DNA of 44,857 nt from a virus. Of this stretch, positions 7,799 through 14,069 are shown one piece after another (the stretch's first letter is position 1; every line of letters begins with the position of its first letter). The notes beneath the pieces were generated by a model. It was not told where the DNA came from and did no database searches. It saw nothing but the letters and a program-made list of their open reading frames with translations. The position numbers and the translations under genes were made by a program. Where the stretch lies: positions 1 through 44,857 of the IMG/VR virus record IMGVR_UViG_3300030098_003401. One strand, 5' to 3'.

Positions 7799-7926
7799 AA
7801 GAAGAGAGCCAATAACTGGTCCTCCCTTCCAAGTACAGAGGTGTAAAAACCAGAAGTCGCTGAAGGGGAAAATAAGTCCCGAAACATAGGAATGAAAGGC
7901 AAAGGAATATGTGAGGCTCTCTTTTT
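7799..7926 (+). ncRNA. Compact multi-helix RNA closed by a terminator-like stem upstream of the alpha-CTD-like gene
   Basis: A 12-bp closing helix pairs AAGAAGAGAGCC (7799-7810) with GGCTCTCTTTTT (7915-7926). Inside are a two-part hairpin (CTGGT/ACCAG at 7816-7820 and 7849-7853, with CCTC/GAGG at 7821-7824 and 7838-7841), a GGGG/TCCC hairpin (7865-7868 and 7877-7880) and ACATA/TATGT (7884-7888 and 7908-7912). Loop bases CCTTC (7825-7829) can also pair with GAAGG (7862-7866) as a pseudoknot. The closing helix ends in a U-run, so it can act as an intrinsic terminator before the gene at 7981, as in attenuators and riboswitches. Regulation by ligand or protein is inference. Confidence 0.6.
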
Positions 7927-7980
7927 AATATTCTGTAGTAAAATACCCAAAAAAACTTGACAATAAATAAGGAGGTAAAT

Positions 7981-8406
7981 ATGGATAATTTACAGCTTAA
8001 AACACCTGTAAGTGAATGTAGTTTCACAAAGAGAACACAAACAGTTTTAAAAGATGCAGGTGTAAAATATTTAGAAGAATTATCAAATATGTATAACACT
8101 AATATGTTAATAAAAAATATTCGTTTATGGAAGAATGCAGGTCGTAAAACATTAGTAGAAATAGAACAAAAAATAAAGAAAAAAGGTTTGAGTTACTATC
8201 ATGTAAAAGAATCTGATGAAATAAATTACAGCGAAGAAGATAAACAAATTAGAATATTACAAGGCTGCGTAAAAGCATTAGCAATGATATCAGAAAGATT
8301 AGATACAGCTTTTGAAGCAATAGAAGTATTACAAAAGCGTGCTATGAAGGAAGATAAAATAAACATGCAAGACTACGCAAATAAACTATTAAAACTGGAG
8401 GAATGA
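7981..8406 (+). CDS. RNA polymerase alpha C-terminal-domain-like protein
   Basis: Residues 4-71 of this 141-aa protein align by eye with the C-terminal domain of bacterial RNA polymerase alpha, the module that binds UP-element DNA and transcription factors. The matching pattern includes LKTPVSECSFTKRTQTVLKD, then a KYLEEL helix, then NAGRKTLVEIEQKIKKKGLS, corresponding to the alpha GKKSLxEI...L..GL helix-hairpin-helix. The counterparts of E. coli R265 and K298 are R18 and K56; N268 is Thr. Residues 80-141 form an unrelated coiled-coil tail. There is no N-terminal assembly domain. The start at 7981 has AAGGAGGT upstream and is preferred over an in-frame ATG 24 bases earlier. It may redirect host or phage polymerase. 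Confidence 0.7.
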   Translation: MDNLQLKTPVSECSFTKRTQTVLKDAGVKYLEELSNMYNTNMLIKNIRLWKNAGRKTLVEIEQKIKKKGLSYYHVKESDEINYSEEDKQIRILQGCVKALAMISERLDTAFEAIEVLQKRAMKEDKINMQDYANKLLKLEE

Positions 8407-8519
8407 TGACTGAAACAATATATGACTTATTATGGATAACAAAGAGCATTATGGCTATAATACTTATGTTTTTTGCTATGATGTGTTCGTGTAAATATTT
8501 AAGAAAAGGAGGTCAATAA
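8406..8519 (+). CDS. 37-aa single-pass membrane peptide
   Basis: The ATG overlaps the previous stop (TGATG), and GGAGG lies nearby at the end of the upstream gene. The product begins MTETIYDLLWITKSIMAII and continues as one long hydrophobic helix through MFFAMMCSC, then a basic end (KYLRKGGQ). It overlaps the next start (TAATG). It is the second tiny membrane protein in this block, with no recognised family. Confidence 0.6.
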   Translation: MTETIYDLLWITKSIMAIILMFFAMMCSCKYLRKGGQ

Positions 8520-9148
8520 TGAGCCCAGAAGAAGAAAGAACATTTGATATGGGAGCAGAACTACACAGACTAAGTGATAAAATAGATAATATTTATAAGA
8601 ATAATATTGTTATTCCTAAAAAAGTATTATGGAGAAAAGATGGTGAATCATACGATTATCAAGAAATGAGAAATGAGTTTGAATATCAAGTAAAATACTT
8701 AAAGGAGAATCCTATGTTAACTGAAAGACAAAAACGGTTGTTCCAAGAAGATAAACATACATTAATAGATATGATTATATCTCTTGAAGAAGATGTGCAA
8801 TTTCTAAAGAATGAAATTCTTTTAGAGAAAGAAACACGATTGAAAGCAGAAAAAGCACATATTAAAGCTCAAGAAGAGATAGACATGCAAAAGTTAGATG
8901 AAAACGATAAGCCTTTAAAATTAACGCCTATACAAAAAATAAGTCTTGAAAATATGTTAAAAACAATAATGTCAGGAACAGATGAAATACATGAGGCAGA
9001 AAAGAAAGAGGCTAAAGAAGCAGGTTCATCAGGAATAGATAAGGCAGTATCTGCAGAAATACAAATGGTTAAAGAGATTAAAAAAGCCCAAGAAAAAGCA
9101 AATAAAGAAAAAGAGGCTAAAGAGGAGGGAGAAAATGGTTCGCTCTAA
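8519..9148 (+). CDS. Coiled-coil protein, unknown function
   Basis: The 209-aa product is highly charged and mostly helical. Residues 1-70 include LWRKDGESYDYQEMRNEFEYQ. A long coiled coil covers about residues 75-130, and the last 50 residues are almost only Lys, Glu and Ala (KEIKKAQEKANKEKEAKEEG). The ATG overlaps the preceding stop and has a strong AAGGAGG. The 3' end overlaps the next gene by 14 bases. It is upstream of the ubiquitin-like cassette in a continuous run of overlapping genes, so it may be co-translated with it; no function is recognised. Confidence 0.7.
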   Translation: MSPEEERTFDMGAELHRLSDKIDNIYKNNIVIPKKVLWRKDGESYDYQEMRNEFEYQVKYLKENPMLTERQKRLFQEDKHTLIDMIISLEEDVQFLKNEILLEKETRLKAEKAHIKAQEEIDMQKLDENDKPLKLTPIQKISLENMLKTIMSGTDEIHEAEKKEAKEAGSSGIDKAVSAEIQMVKEIKKAQEKANKEKEAKEEGENGSL

Positions 9149-9335
9149 CTACATAGGTAGTGCATGCGATTGTCATATGAATACAACAGAATACAATGCG
9201 TATCAAGCGTTTATGAAAGCAACATTTCATTGCATACTCTGTGAAGATACACATTACAGTAAAGATGGACAACCTCATTCATTGTGTCAAATAGATGACA
9301 GCATAGACTACCCTGAGGATTGGGATTTTGTATGA
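9135..9335 (+). CDS. 66-aa Cys/His-rich protein
   Basis: The protein has five Cys and several His, including GSACDCHMN near the N-terminus, FHCILCEDTH in the middle and HSLCQ further on. The CxC and CxxC pairs with nearby His suggest one bound zinc, but no named zinc-finger family is clear. GAGGGAG lies upstream of the ATG inside the previous gene, and the stop overlaps the next ATG. The C-terminus is acidic (DYPEDWDFV). Confidence 0.65.
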   Translation: MVRSNYIGSACDCHMNTTEYNAYQAFMKATFHCILCEDTHYSKDGQPHSLCQIDDSIDYPEDWDFV

Positions 9336-9523
9336 AAAATATAATGATTAGATACAATGTTGAAATACCTCAAGAAGATATAGATAAAATATGTAAGTAC
9401 TGCAAATGCGGTAGAAGAGATGTAGAAGTATCAATAAGAGACAAAGCTGAACTAGCAGGTCGATTAACAATAAACGACTTTGTAAAAGGCTTTATAACAA
9501 TAAACAAAAAAGGAGAAGAATAG
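9332..9523 (+). CDS. 63-aa hypothetical protein preceding the Ubl gene
   Basis: The start at the ATG of 9332, inside the TATGA junction with the previous stop, is preferred to an upstream alternative. The product starts MKNIMIRYNVEIPQEDIDKI and contains CKYCKCGRRDVEVSIRDKAE, three Cys near a basic patch. A helix-turn-helix-like order of short helices follows but is not clear enough to name. It ends two bases before the Ubl gene and carries that gene's AAGGAGAAG binding site, so it is co-translated with the cassette. Its role is unknown. Confidence 0.6.
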   Translation: MKNIMIRYNVEIPQEDIDKICKYCKCGRRDVEVSIRDKAELAGRLTINDFVKGFITINKKGEE

Positions 9524-9525
9524 TC

Positions 9526-9771
9526 ATGGCTAATTCAAACCCAGAAATAAACCTATCATCGTATAAGAATGGTAACATATTAACTAAAACATCAGCGTAT
9601 GCAACTTTAGGCGATGTATTAACAGCCGAAGGTATTGCAATGACTGAAGCATCTATTGACATTTATGATGTTAATGGACAGGACAAGCCAGGAAGACCTG
9701 GAACAGTTCTAGCACAAGGTGATACAGTGCAAATAGTTAGAAAGTCTAATAAATCTGGTATTGTAGCGTAA
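9526..9771 (+). CDS. Ubiquitin-like beta-grasp protein (ThiS/MoaD-type), cassette modifier
   Basis: At 81 aa this has the size and pattern of a ThiS/MoaD-like Ubl: a TLGDVLTAEGI helix region (residues 27-37), a strand with ASIDIYDVNG (42-51), then VLAQGDTVQIVRKSNKSG (61-78). The last part matches the 'vLa.GD.V.iv....G' end of the fold. The protein ends SGIVA instead of at Gly, so three residues must be removed to expose G78. The JAB peptidase two genes downstream is the obvious candidate. Followed by E2-like, JAB and E1 genes, it is most likely the conjugated or sulfur-carrying modifier. The family assignment is by pattern; the substrate is unknown. Confidence 0.7.
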   Translation: MANSNPEINLSSYKNGNILTKTSAYATLGDVLTAEGIAMTEASIDIYDVNGQDKPGRPGTVLAQGDTVQIVRKSNKSGIVA

Positions 9772-9836
9772 GACCTAATGAAGCCCAAAGCCAAAGCTAC
9801 TAAGTAGCAGAGCTTAGCGCAAACAGTAGGATTATT

Positions 9837-11429
9837 GTGAGCAATTGGAAAGAGAGAGATGTAAGTCTTGAGGAGAAACTCATCTGGATGGGACAAGAGC
9901 ATTCTCTCTCTTTTCTTAACGATAAGGATAATAAAATGGAATATACATACGAAAATAAGAACAACGATTGGAATGGAAACTTAGAACAACAAGTCTGTAT
10001 GAAAATATCTAAACCATTAGAAACTTTACAAAATGTATTTAATGAAATGAAAAAAGAATACATAAACGAAAGAAATGAATTGACAGATGGTTATATAGAA
10101 GAATATGGAGATGATGGCATAACTATGATGGAAGAACGGTTTCCTAAACCAATTAACATAGATGAGCTGACAAATCAAGCTAAAATAATATCTAAAAAGT
10201 ATGAAATATATGGAACTACAAAATATGGAAGTAAAATTGGATTTTTATTTAAAATACCTAATGTAAGAGTTCGATGTAGAACATATATTAATCTTGGTGA
10301 CTATTATTGTTGGTTTTATAAATGGGGTATGAATGATATGAGAGTAGAAATATATCAAGCATATGAAGACGATAATGGAATAAAAGTGTTCAATTACGGT
10401 CAGTATCAGCATCCTCACATATCAGGGCGTAGTCCTTGCTTAGGTAGCTATGAATCACCTATAAGAAATTGTTCGGGACATTTTAATATAGTAGGCTTAA
10501 TAAACAATGTTAAATCATATTTGAATTCTTACTATGGAAGAAGTGTTTATCAAGCAGGAAGTTACTATAAACCGATAAATATAAGTGTTCCTAACTTAGA
10601 TATGATAGAAACATGGAAAGGTAGAAGTTTTAACTTTAGAAACTACAAAGATTACTATCATAAAGACTTTGCTTATAGACCTGGTGATAAAGAATACAAA
10701 GCACTAATAGAAGAATGGAACAGCAAATTCTTTGACAAAAAACATACAGTAACTATTAGCCCAAATGTATTATGGTATTACTTAAGAAGATATGGTGTTG
10801 GTCAAGCTTATTATGGAGCAGATGCTAACGCAGCTACAAAAACAATGATTGTATTAAAACATTTTAATTTAGACAATTATTGGAAAGCTTTCTGTGTATT
10901 AGCTAAATATCTAAATAATGTAAAGAATCAACCATCAATACTAACTAAGCTTTCAGACACGTATCAAAATATATATGCAAAAATGATACATCATGTAATT
11001 AATTATAAAGAAACAGAATATTACATAGGTTATGGAAGAGGTAGAGTTACACCTGATACAGCTGAATCAGAAATAATGCTGGTAAAGAATGTATCTGAAA
11101 TAAAAGATATTCTTCAACCATCTTCATCTAATGTTTGGGATAGATTTTATCTACAAGGAGCAAATGATTTCTATAAAGAAATTAGCGAATTTAAAACAAT
11201 TGAAGACCTGCATAATCAAAAAGAAGACAGGGAATCAAAAAGAATTGGCAAAGCTCTTAAACTTATAGATGAAACAATTCCTAAATATAAAGAATGGAGA
11301 GATGCATACAGTAGAAAAATAATAATACACCTAGATAAAGAGAAAAGGAGATTAACAAATGGACTTAACAATATCATACAAAATTCAAATGCAAATCAAT
11401 TATCTTTTGAAGCGTTTTCCCGAGACTGA
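9837..11429 (+). CDS. E2-like Ubl-conjugating protein with large unknown extensions
   Basis: The 530-aa protein has a beta-rich core at about residues 95-260. It includes YGQYQHPHISG followed by RSPCLGSYES, which matches the E2 active-site signature (HPxI..G..CL) with H192, P193 and candidate catalytic Cys C201. Bacterial E2 relatives in Ubl operons carry the same HPH...CLG pattern. The helix after it (NIVGLINNVKSYLNSYYG) fits the helix after an E2 active site. The ~90 residues before and ~270 after are not recognised and end in a Lys-rich coiled coil. The start is GTG at 9837 with TAGGAT upstream; internal ATGs at 9888 and 9936 are alternatives. Its 3' end overlaps the JAB gene by 71 bases. 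E2 identity is inferred from motif plus neighbours. Confidence 0.65.
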   Translation: MSNWKERDVSLEEKLIWMGQEHSLSFLNDKDNKMEYTYENKNNDWNGNLEQQVCMKISKPLETLQNVFNEMKKEYINERNELTDGYIEEYGDDGITMMEERFPKPINIDELTNQAKIISKKYEIYGTTKYGSKIGFLFKIPNVRVRCRTYINLGDYYCWFYKWGMNDMRVEIYQAYEDDNGIKVFNYGQYQHPHISGRSPCLGSYESPIRNCSGHFNIVGLINNVKSYLNSYYGRSVYQAGSYYKPINISVPNLDMIETWKGRSFNFRNYKDYYHKDFAYRPGDKEYKALIEEWNSKFFDKKHTVTISPNVLWYYLRRYGVGQAYYGADANAATKTMIVLKHFNLDNYWKAFCVLAKYLNNVKNQPSILTKLSDTYQNIYAKMIHHVINYKETEYYIGYGRGRVTPDTAESEIMLVKNVSEIKDILQPSSSNVWDRFYLQGANDFYKEISEFKTIEDLHNQKEDRESKRIGKALKLIDETIPKYKEWRDAYSRKIIIHLDKEKRRLTNGLNNIIQNSNANQLSFEAFSRD

Positions 11430-12108
11430 ATGGTCAGGACCTGCATGGTATAAACTTAAAGAAGATATATGGAATTTAGTATATTTTAAACCTATAGATT
11501 TAGGTAGTCATAGTGCTACAGAATTTGAAGGCGATGATTTGCTAAAAGTTATGAAAGAAGTTCAAAGTAAGGTACCTATAACAGGATGTCATCAAGGAAT
11601 CATACATTCACATCATGGTATGGGAGCGTTTCACAGCGGAACTGATGATACAGAGCTTAAAGAAGGAGCAAATAGAGTAGGATATCCATCTTTAGTAGTA
11701 GCTCATACAGGAGCGCCCTTTGCTTTTAAATACTCTTATGAAGACCAGTTTGGAAATATTCATTTAGAAAAAGGTAAAGTTAAAGTAGAGCATGCTGAAT
11801 ACGAACCTCATAAAGAATGGATAGAGGAAGCTGATAAAATAGAGAAAGAAGCTAAATCTAAAGCACCTTCGTATGTAACATATAATAGGCATCAAGGTAA
11901 TTTATGGGGAGGAAGCTCACAAAATGTAGCCAGATATGATGGTTGGGGAGCTCTTATAAACCAAGATGAAGTAGAGTATAACACAGAGTATGAAAAAATG
12001 CAGAATGCTAAAGAGTTATACAAAGAAGGTAAAATGTCTAAGAAAAAGTATGAAAAACGTAAAAAGAAATGGGAAGAATATGAATCAAACCATTTTGGAG
12101 TTATATAA
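11359..12108 (+). CDS. JAB/JAMM metallopeptidase (Ubl-processing or deconjugating)
   Basis: This zinc isopeptidase shows a complete JAMM site: E24 in TEWSG, then H83 and H85 in IIHSHHGMG, S93 and D96 in FHSGTDD. That is the HxH-x7-S-x2-D arrangement with the upstream catalytic Glu. The first ~125 residues form the peptidase domain; the rest is charged and ends in a Lys/Glu helix (SKKKYEKRKKKWEEYE). GGAG lies upstream of the ATG inside the end of the E2-like gene. The likely jobs are trimming the three residues after G78 of the Ubl and removing Ubl from targets. The 3' end overlaps the E1 gene (TAATG). Confidence 0.85.
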   Translation: MDLTISYKIQMQINYLLKRFPETEWSGPAWYKLKEDIWNLVYFKPIDLGSHSATEFEGDDLLKVMKEVQSKVPITGCHQGIIHSHHGMGAFHSGTDDTELKEGANRVGYPSLVVAHTGAPFAFKYSYEDQFGNIHLEKGKVKVEHAEYEPHKEWIEEADKIEKEAKSKAPSYVTYNRHQGNLWGGSSQNVARYDGWGALINQDEVEYNTEYEKMQNAKELYKEGKMSKKKYEKRKKKWEEYESNHFGVI

Positions 12109-12851
12109 TGCTTAGATATCTTAGAAATAAAGACCTTATTAATCAATCTTTTCTAGGGGAGGTAACAGTAATAGGGGCTGGTGGAATAGCATCGGCCCTT
12201 GTTACTATATTAGCTCAAATGGGATTTAAAAAGTTTCACATTTGGGATAATGATAAACTGGAAGAACATAACTTGAGTACAACAGCTTATCCTGAGCATC
12301 TTTTAGGTATGTATAAAGTTGAATGTGCTACTGTATCAATAAATCAGTTTAATGAAGAAGCTGATATAACACAGTATGTAAAAAGATGGGAACCAGGAGA
12401 TTATTTATCTAATATAGTATTATTAACTCCAGACAACATGGAAACACGCTTAGATGTACATATGGATTGGAAGCGAAATAAAAATAGAAAAGCTCTAATA
12501 GATATGCGTATGGGTGCGTTAACAATGGAAGTTATTTCAGTAGATAAAGATAATGATATATTTGGAAAAACTTGGAAACCAAGTAACAAAATATCAGATG
12601 AGGCATGTACTGCAAAGCATACAATATTTACTGCAAATGTAGTAGCTGGATTAGGTGCAAGTCAGCTATTTAATGTGTTGCATAATAGGTCTTATTGGCA
12701 GTATATTAGGCAGTCGTTGGCACCTCTTTCCTTCGGAAGAGAGTATCCAATTAATAAAATAAACAATGAGGTAGAAAATGGCGCTAAAGAAAGCGAAAGT
12801 AAAACCAGTGTCAGTAAATCCCAGCATAATGCTATTGTACGGACCACCTAA
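12108..12851 (+). CDS. E1-like / ThiF-MoeB superfamily Ubl-activating enzyme
   Basis: This enzyme adenylates the C-terminus of a Ubl and usually passes it to a Cys. The Rossmann nucleotide site is VTVIGAGGIAS (residues 19-29). The acidic switch and following segment WDNDKLEEHNLS (46-57) match the E1/ThiF pattern D.D..e..NLs. C167 in SDEACTAKHT is the candidate catalytic Cys, followed by the conserved NVVAGLGASQLFNVL helix. At 247 aa it is a minimal E1 without extra domains. The last 74 bases overlap the Sak4-like gene, physically coupling the cassette to the replication genes. Conserved zinc CxxC pairs of MoeB/ThiF are absent. Confidence 0.85.
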   Translation: MLRYLRNKDLINQSFLGEVTVIGAGGIASALVTILAQMGFKKFHIWDNDKLEEHNLSTTAYPEHLLGMYKVECATVSINQFNEEADITQYVKRWEPGDYLSNIVLLTPDNMETRLDVHMDWKRNKNRKALIDMRMGALTMEVISVDKDNDIFGKTWKPSNKISDEACTAKHTIFTANVVAGLGASQLFNVLHNRSYWQYIRQSLAPLSFGREYPINKINNEVENGAKESESKTSVSKSQHNAIVRTT

Positions 12852-13434
12852 GGTCGGCAAAACAACTATGCTAAGCAAACTTAATGATTGCTTGATTATT
12901 GATACAGAAAGTGGAAGTAACATGGTTTCTGGTTACATCCATAAAGTAAACAATAGAAAAGAACTCATAAACCTCGTTAAAGAAGCTAAAGATGGGCACG
13001 AATACAAATACTTTGCTATAGATACTATAGACAAAGTTGTTGATTGGGCTGAAAAAGCAGTCTGTCAAGAGTATGAAGTGCCTTCTATAGCTGATTTATC
13101 GTTTGGTAAGGGTTATGCTCTAGTAAGAGAAAAAGTAATGAATACTATTCATGCGTTTAGAGATTGTGTAGACCATTTAATAATAATAGGCCATAGAAAA
13201 GTGGCAAGAGCAATAGTAGATGGAAAAGCAATTGTAGAACCTGAAAGTTTAGACATTACAGGTAAATTAAAAAATATGATTATGTCTGATTGTGATGCAA
13301 TAGGATATGTTCATAGAGAAGAAGAAAAGCTATTAGTTTCTTTTAAAGCAAATGAGTCAGTAGAAGCTGGCAGCAGATGCGAACACTTAAAAGGAAAAAT
13401 AGTTGATTTTGAATGGAAAAACATATATAAATAG
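12778..13434 (+). CDS. RecA-fold ATPase, Sak4-like (AAA_24) single-strand annealing/recombination protein
   Basis: The 218-aa protein opens with a basic leader and then LLYGPPKVGKTTMLSKL, a Walker A P-loop (GPPKVGKT, about residues 22-29). LIIDTESG and YFAIDTIDKV supply the Walker B-type acids, and HLIIIGHRK is the sensor strand. This order is that of Sak4/AAA_24 phage ATPases, which act with an SSB partner and an exonuclease in phage recombination. An SSB-like gene follows directly, and a RecB-type nuclease is in the same operon. GAGGT precedes the ATG, inside the E1 gene. Confidence 0.75.
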   Translation: MALKKAKVKPVSVNPSIMLLYGPPKVGKTTMLSKLNDCLIIDTESGSNMVSGYIHKVNNRKELINLVKEAKDGHEYKYFAIDTIDKVVDWAEKAVCQEYEVPSIADLSFGKGYALVREKVMNTIHAFRDCVDHLIIIGHRKVARAIVDGKAIVEPESLDITGKLKNMIMSDCDAIGYVHREEEKLLVSFKANESVEAGSRCEHLKGKIVDFEWKNIYK

Positions 13435-13445
13435 GAGAAAGTGCT

Positions 13446-14069
13446 ATGGCAATAATAAAACCAACTTCAAAAGGAAGTTCAGGTGGTGGTAATTTTTATG
13501 GTATATGCGATATCGAAGTCTTAGGATTTAACGATAAAAGCTCAAACTTTGAATGGGCTGACATATACTTAGAGGTTATCGTAAAACAAAAAGGTAGTGA
13601 TTACACAAAAACGATAAGATTAGCTGGTTCTTTAGAAAGGGACCCAGATGGCTCCGTTAAAGGTGGCTCTGTATTGAATAGACTATACCACTTCTTTGAT
13701 GTGCTAGGATGTTCATGCGGAATTAACGCCCAAGGTAAATGGGAAACAGAAGACGGACAACCCATCGATGATATAGCTAAATATCTAACTGATAAACACT
13801 CTATAGGCTTCAATTCAGAACCTACCAATTTTCCATATCTTGCATACGTATATAAGGAAAAGCCTAAACAAGTAGGTGGAAAAGTCTTTACAAGAGTTCA
13901 TCATAAAATAAATGTTAATACTGAGGAAGGTAGAAGAAAGCTTGCAGATGATATTAAATGGTTTAAAGATAAAGGTTTCATAAAAGAAGCATCTTTAGAA
14001 CAATCATCTCATGCATCTAAAGAAGAATTAGATGAAGTTTTCGGAAACGATACTTTAGGTAACATGTAA
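13446..14069 (+). CDS. Putative single-stranded-DNA-binding protein
   Basis: The 207-aa protein has a Gly/Ser-rich start (SSGGGNFYGI), beta-strand-rich middle (ADIYLEVIVKQKGS) and an acidic C-terminal tail (SKEELDEVFGND), like the protein-interaction tails of SSB proteins. It lies between the Sak4-like ATPase and the primase-helicase, the usual place for a phage SSB or DUF669-type partner. No strict OB-fold signature can be proven by eye. AGGAG lies 6 bases before the ATG, and its stop overlaps the primase start. Confidence 0.55.
   Translation: MAIIKPTSKGSSGGGNFYGICDIEVLGFNDKSSNFEWADIYLEVIVKQKGSDYTKTIRLAGSLERDPDGSVKGGSVLNRLYHFFDVLGCSCGINAQGKWETEDGQPIDDIAKYLTDKHSIGFNSEPTNFPYLAYVYKEKPKQVGGKVFTRVHHKINVNTEEGRRKLADDIKWFKDKGFIKEASLEQSSHASKEELDEVFGNDTLGNM

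Noticed and set aside
7855-7915. Hammerhead-ribozyme-like order CTGAAG, hairpin, CGAAAC inside the RNA at 7799-7926
   Set aside because: The core needs CUGANGA and a non-G at the cleavage position. Here A9 is replaced, the base at the expected cleavage site is G, and an extra hairpin interrupts stem I.
7892-7960. 22-aa ORF starting inside the RNA at 7799-7926, as a leader peptide
   Set aside because: The AGG upstream is too close to the ATG, and the frame would disrupt a better-supported RNA structure. Retained only as a possibility.
7797-8099. 100-aa minus-strand frame over the structured RNA and the alpha-CTD-like gene
   Set aside because: It lies opposite a well-supported gene with a strong ribosome binding site, and its product is only low-complexity hydrophobic sequence.
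9526-12851. PRTRC plasmid-type cassette
   Set aside because: PRTRC loci also have ParB and other specific proteins. None is present, and the Ubl looks ThiS-like rather than PRTRC protein C.
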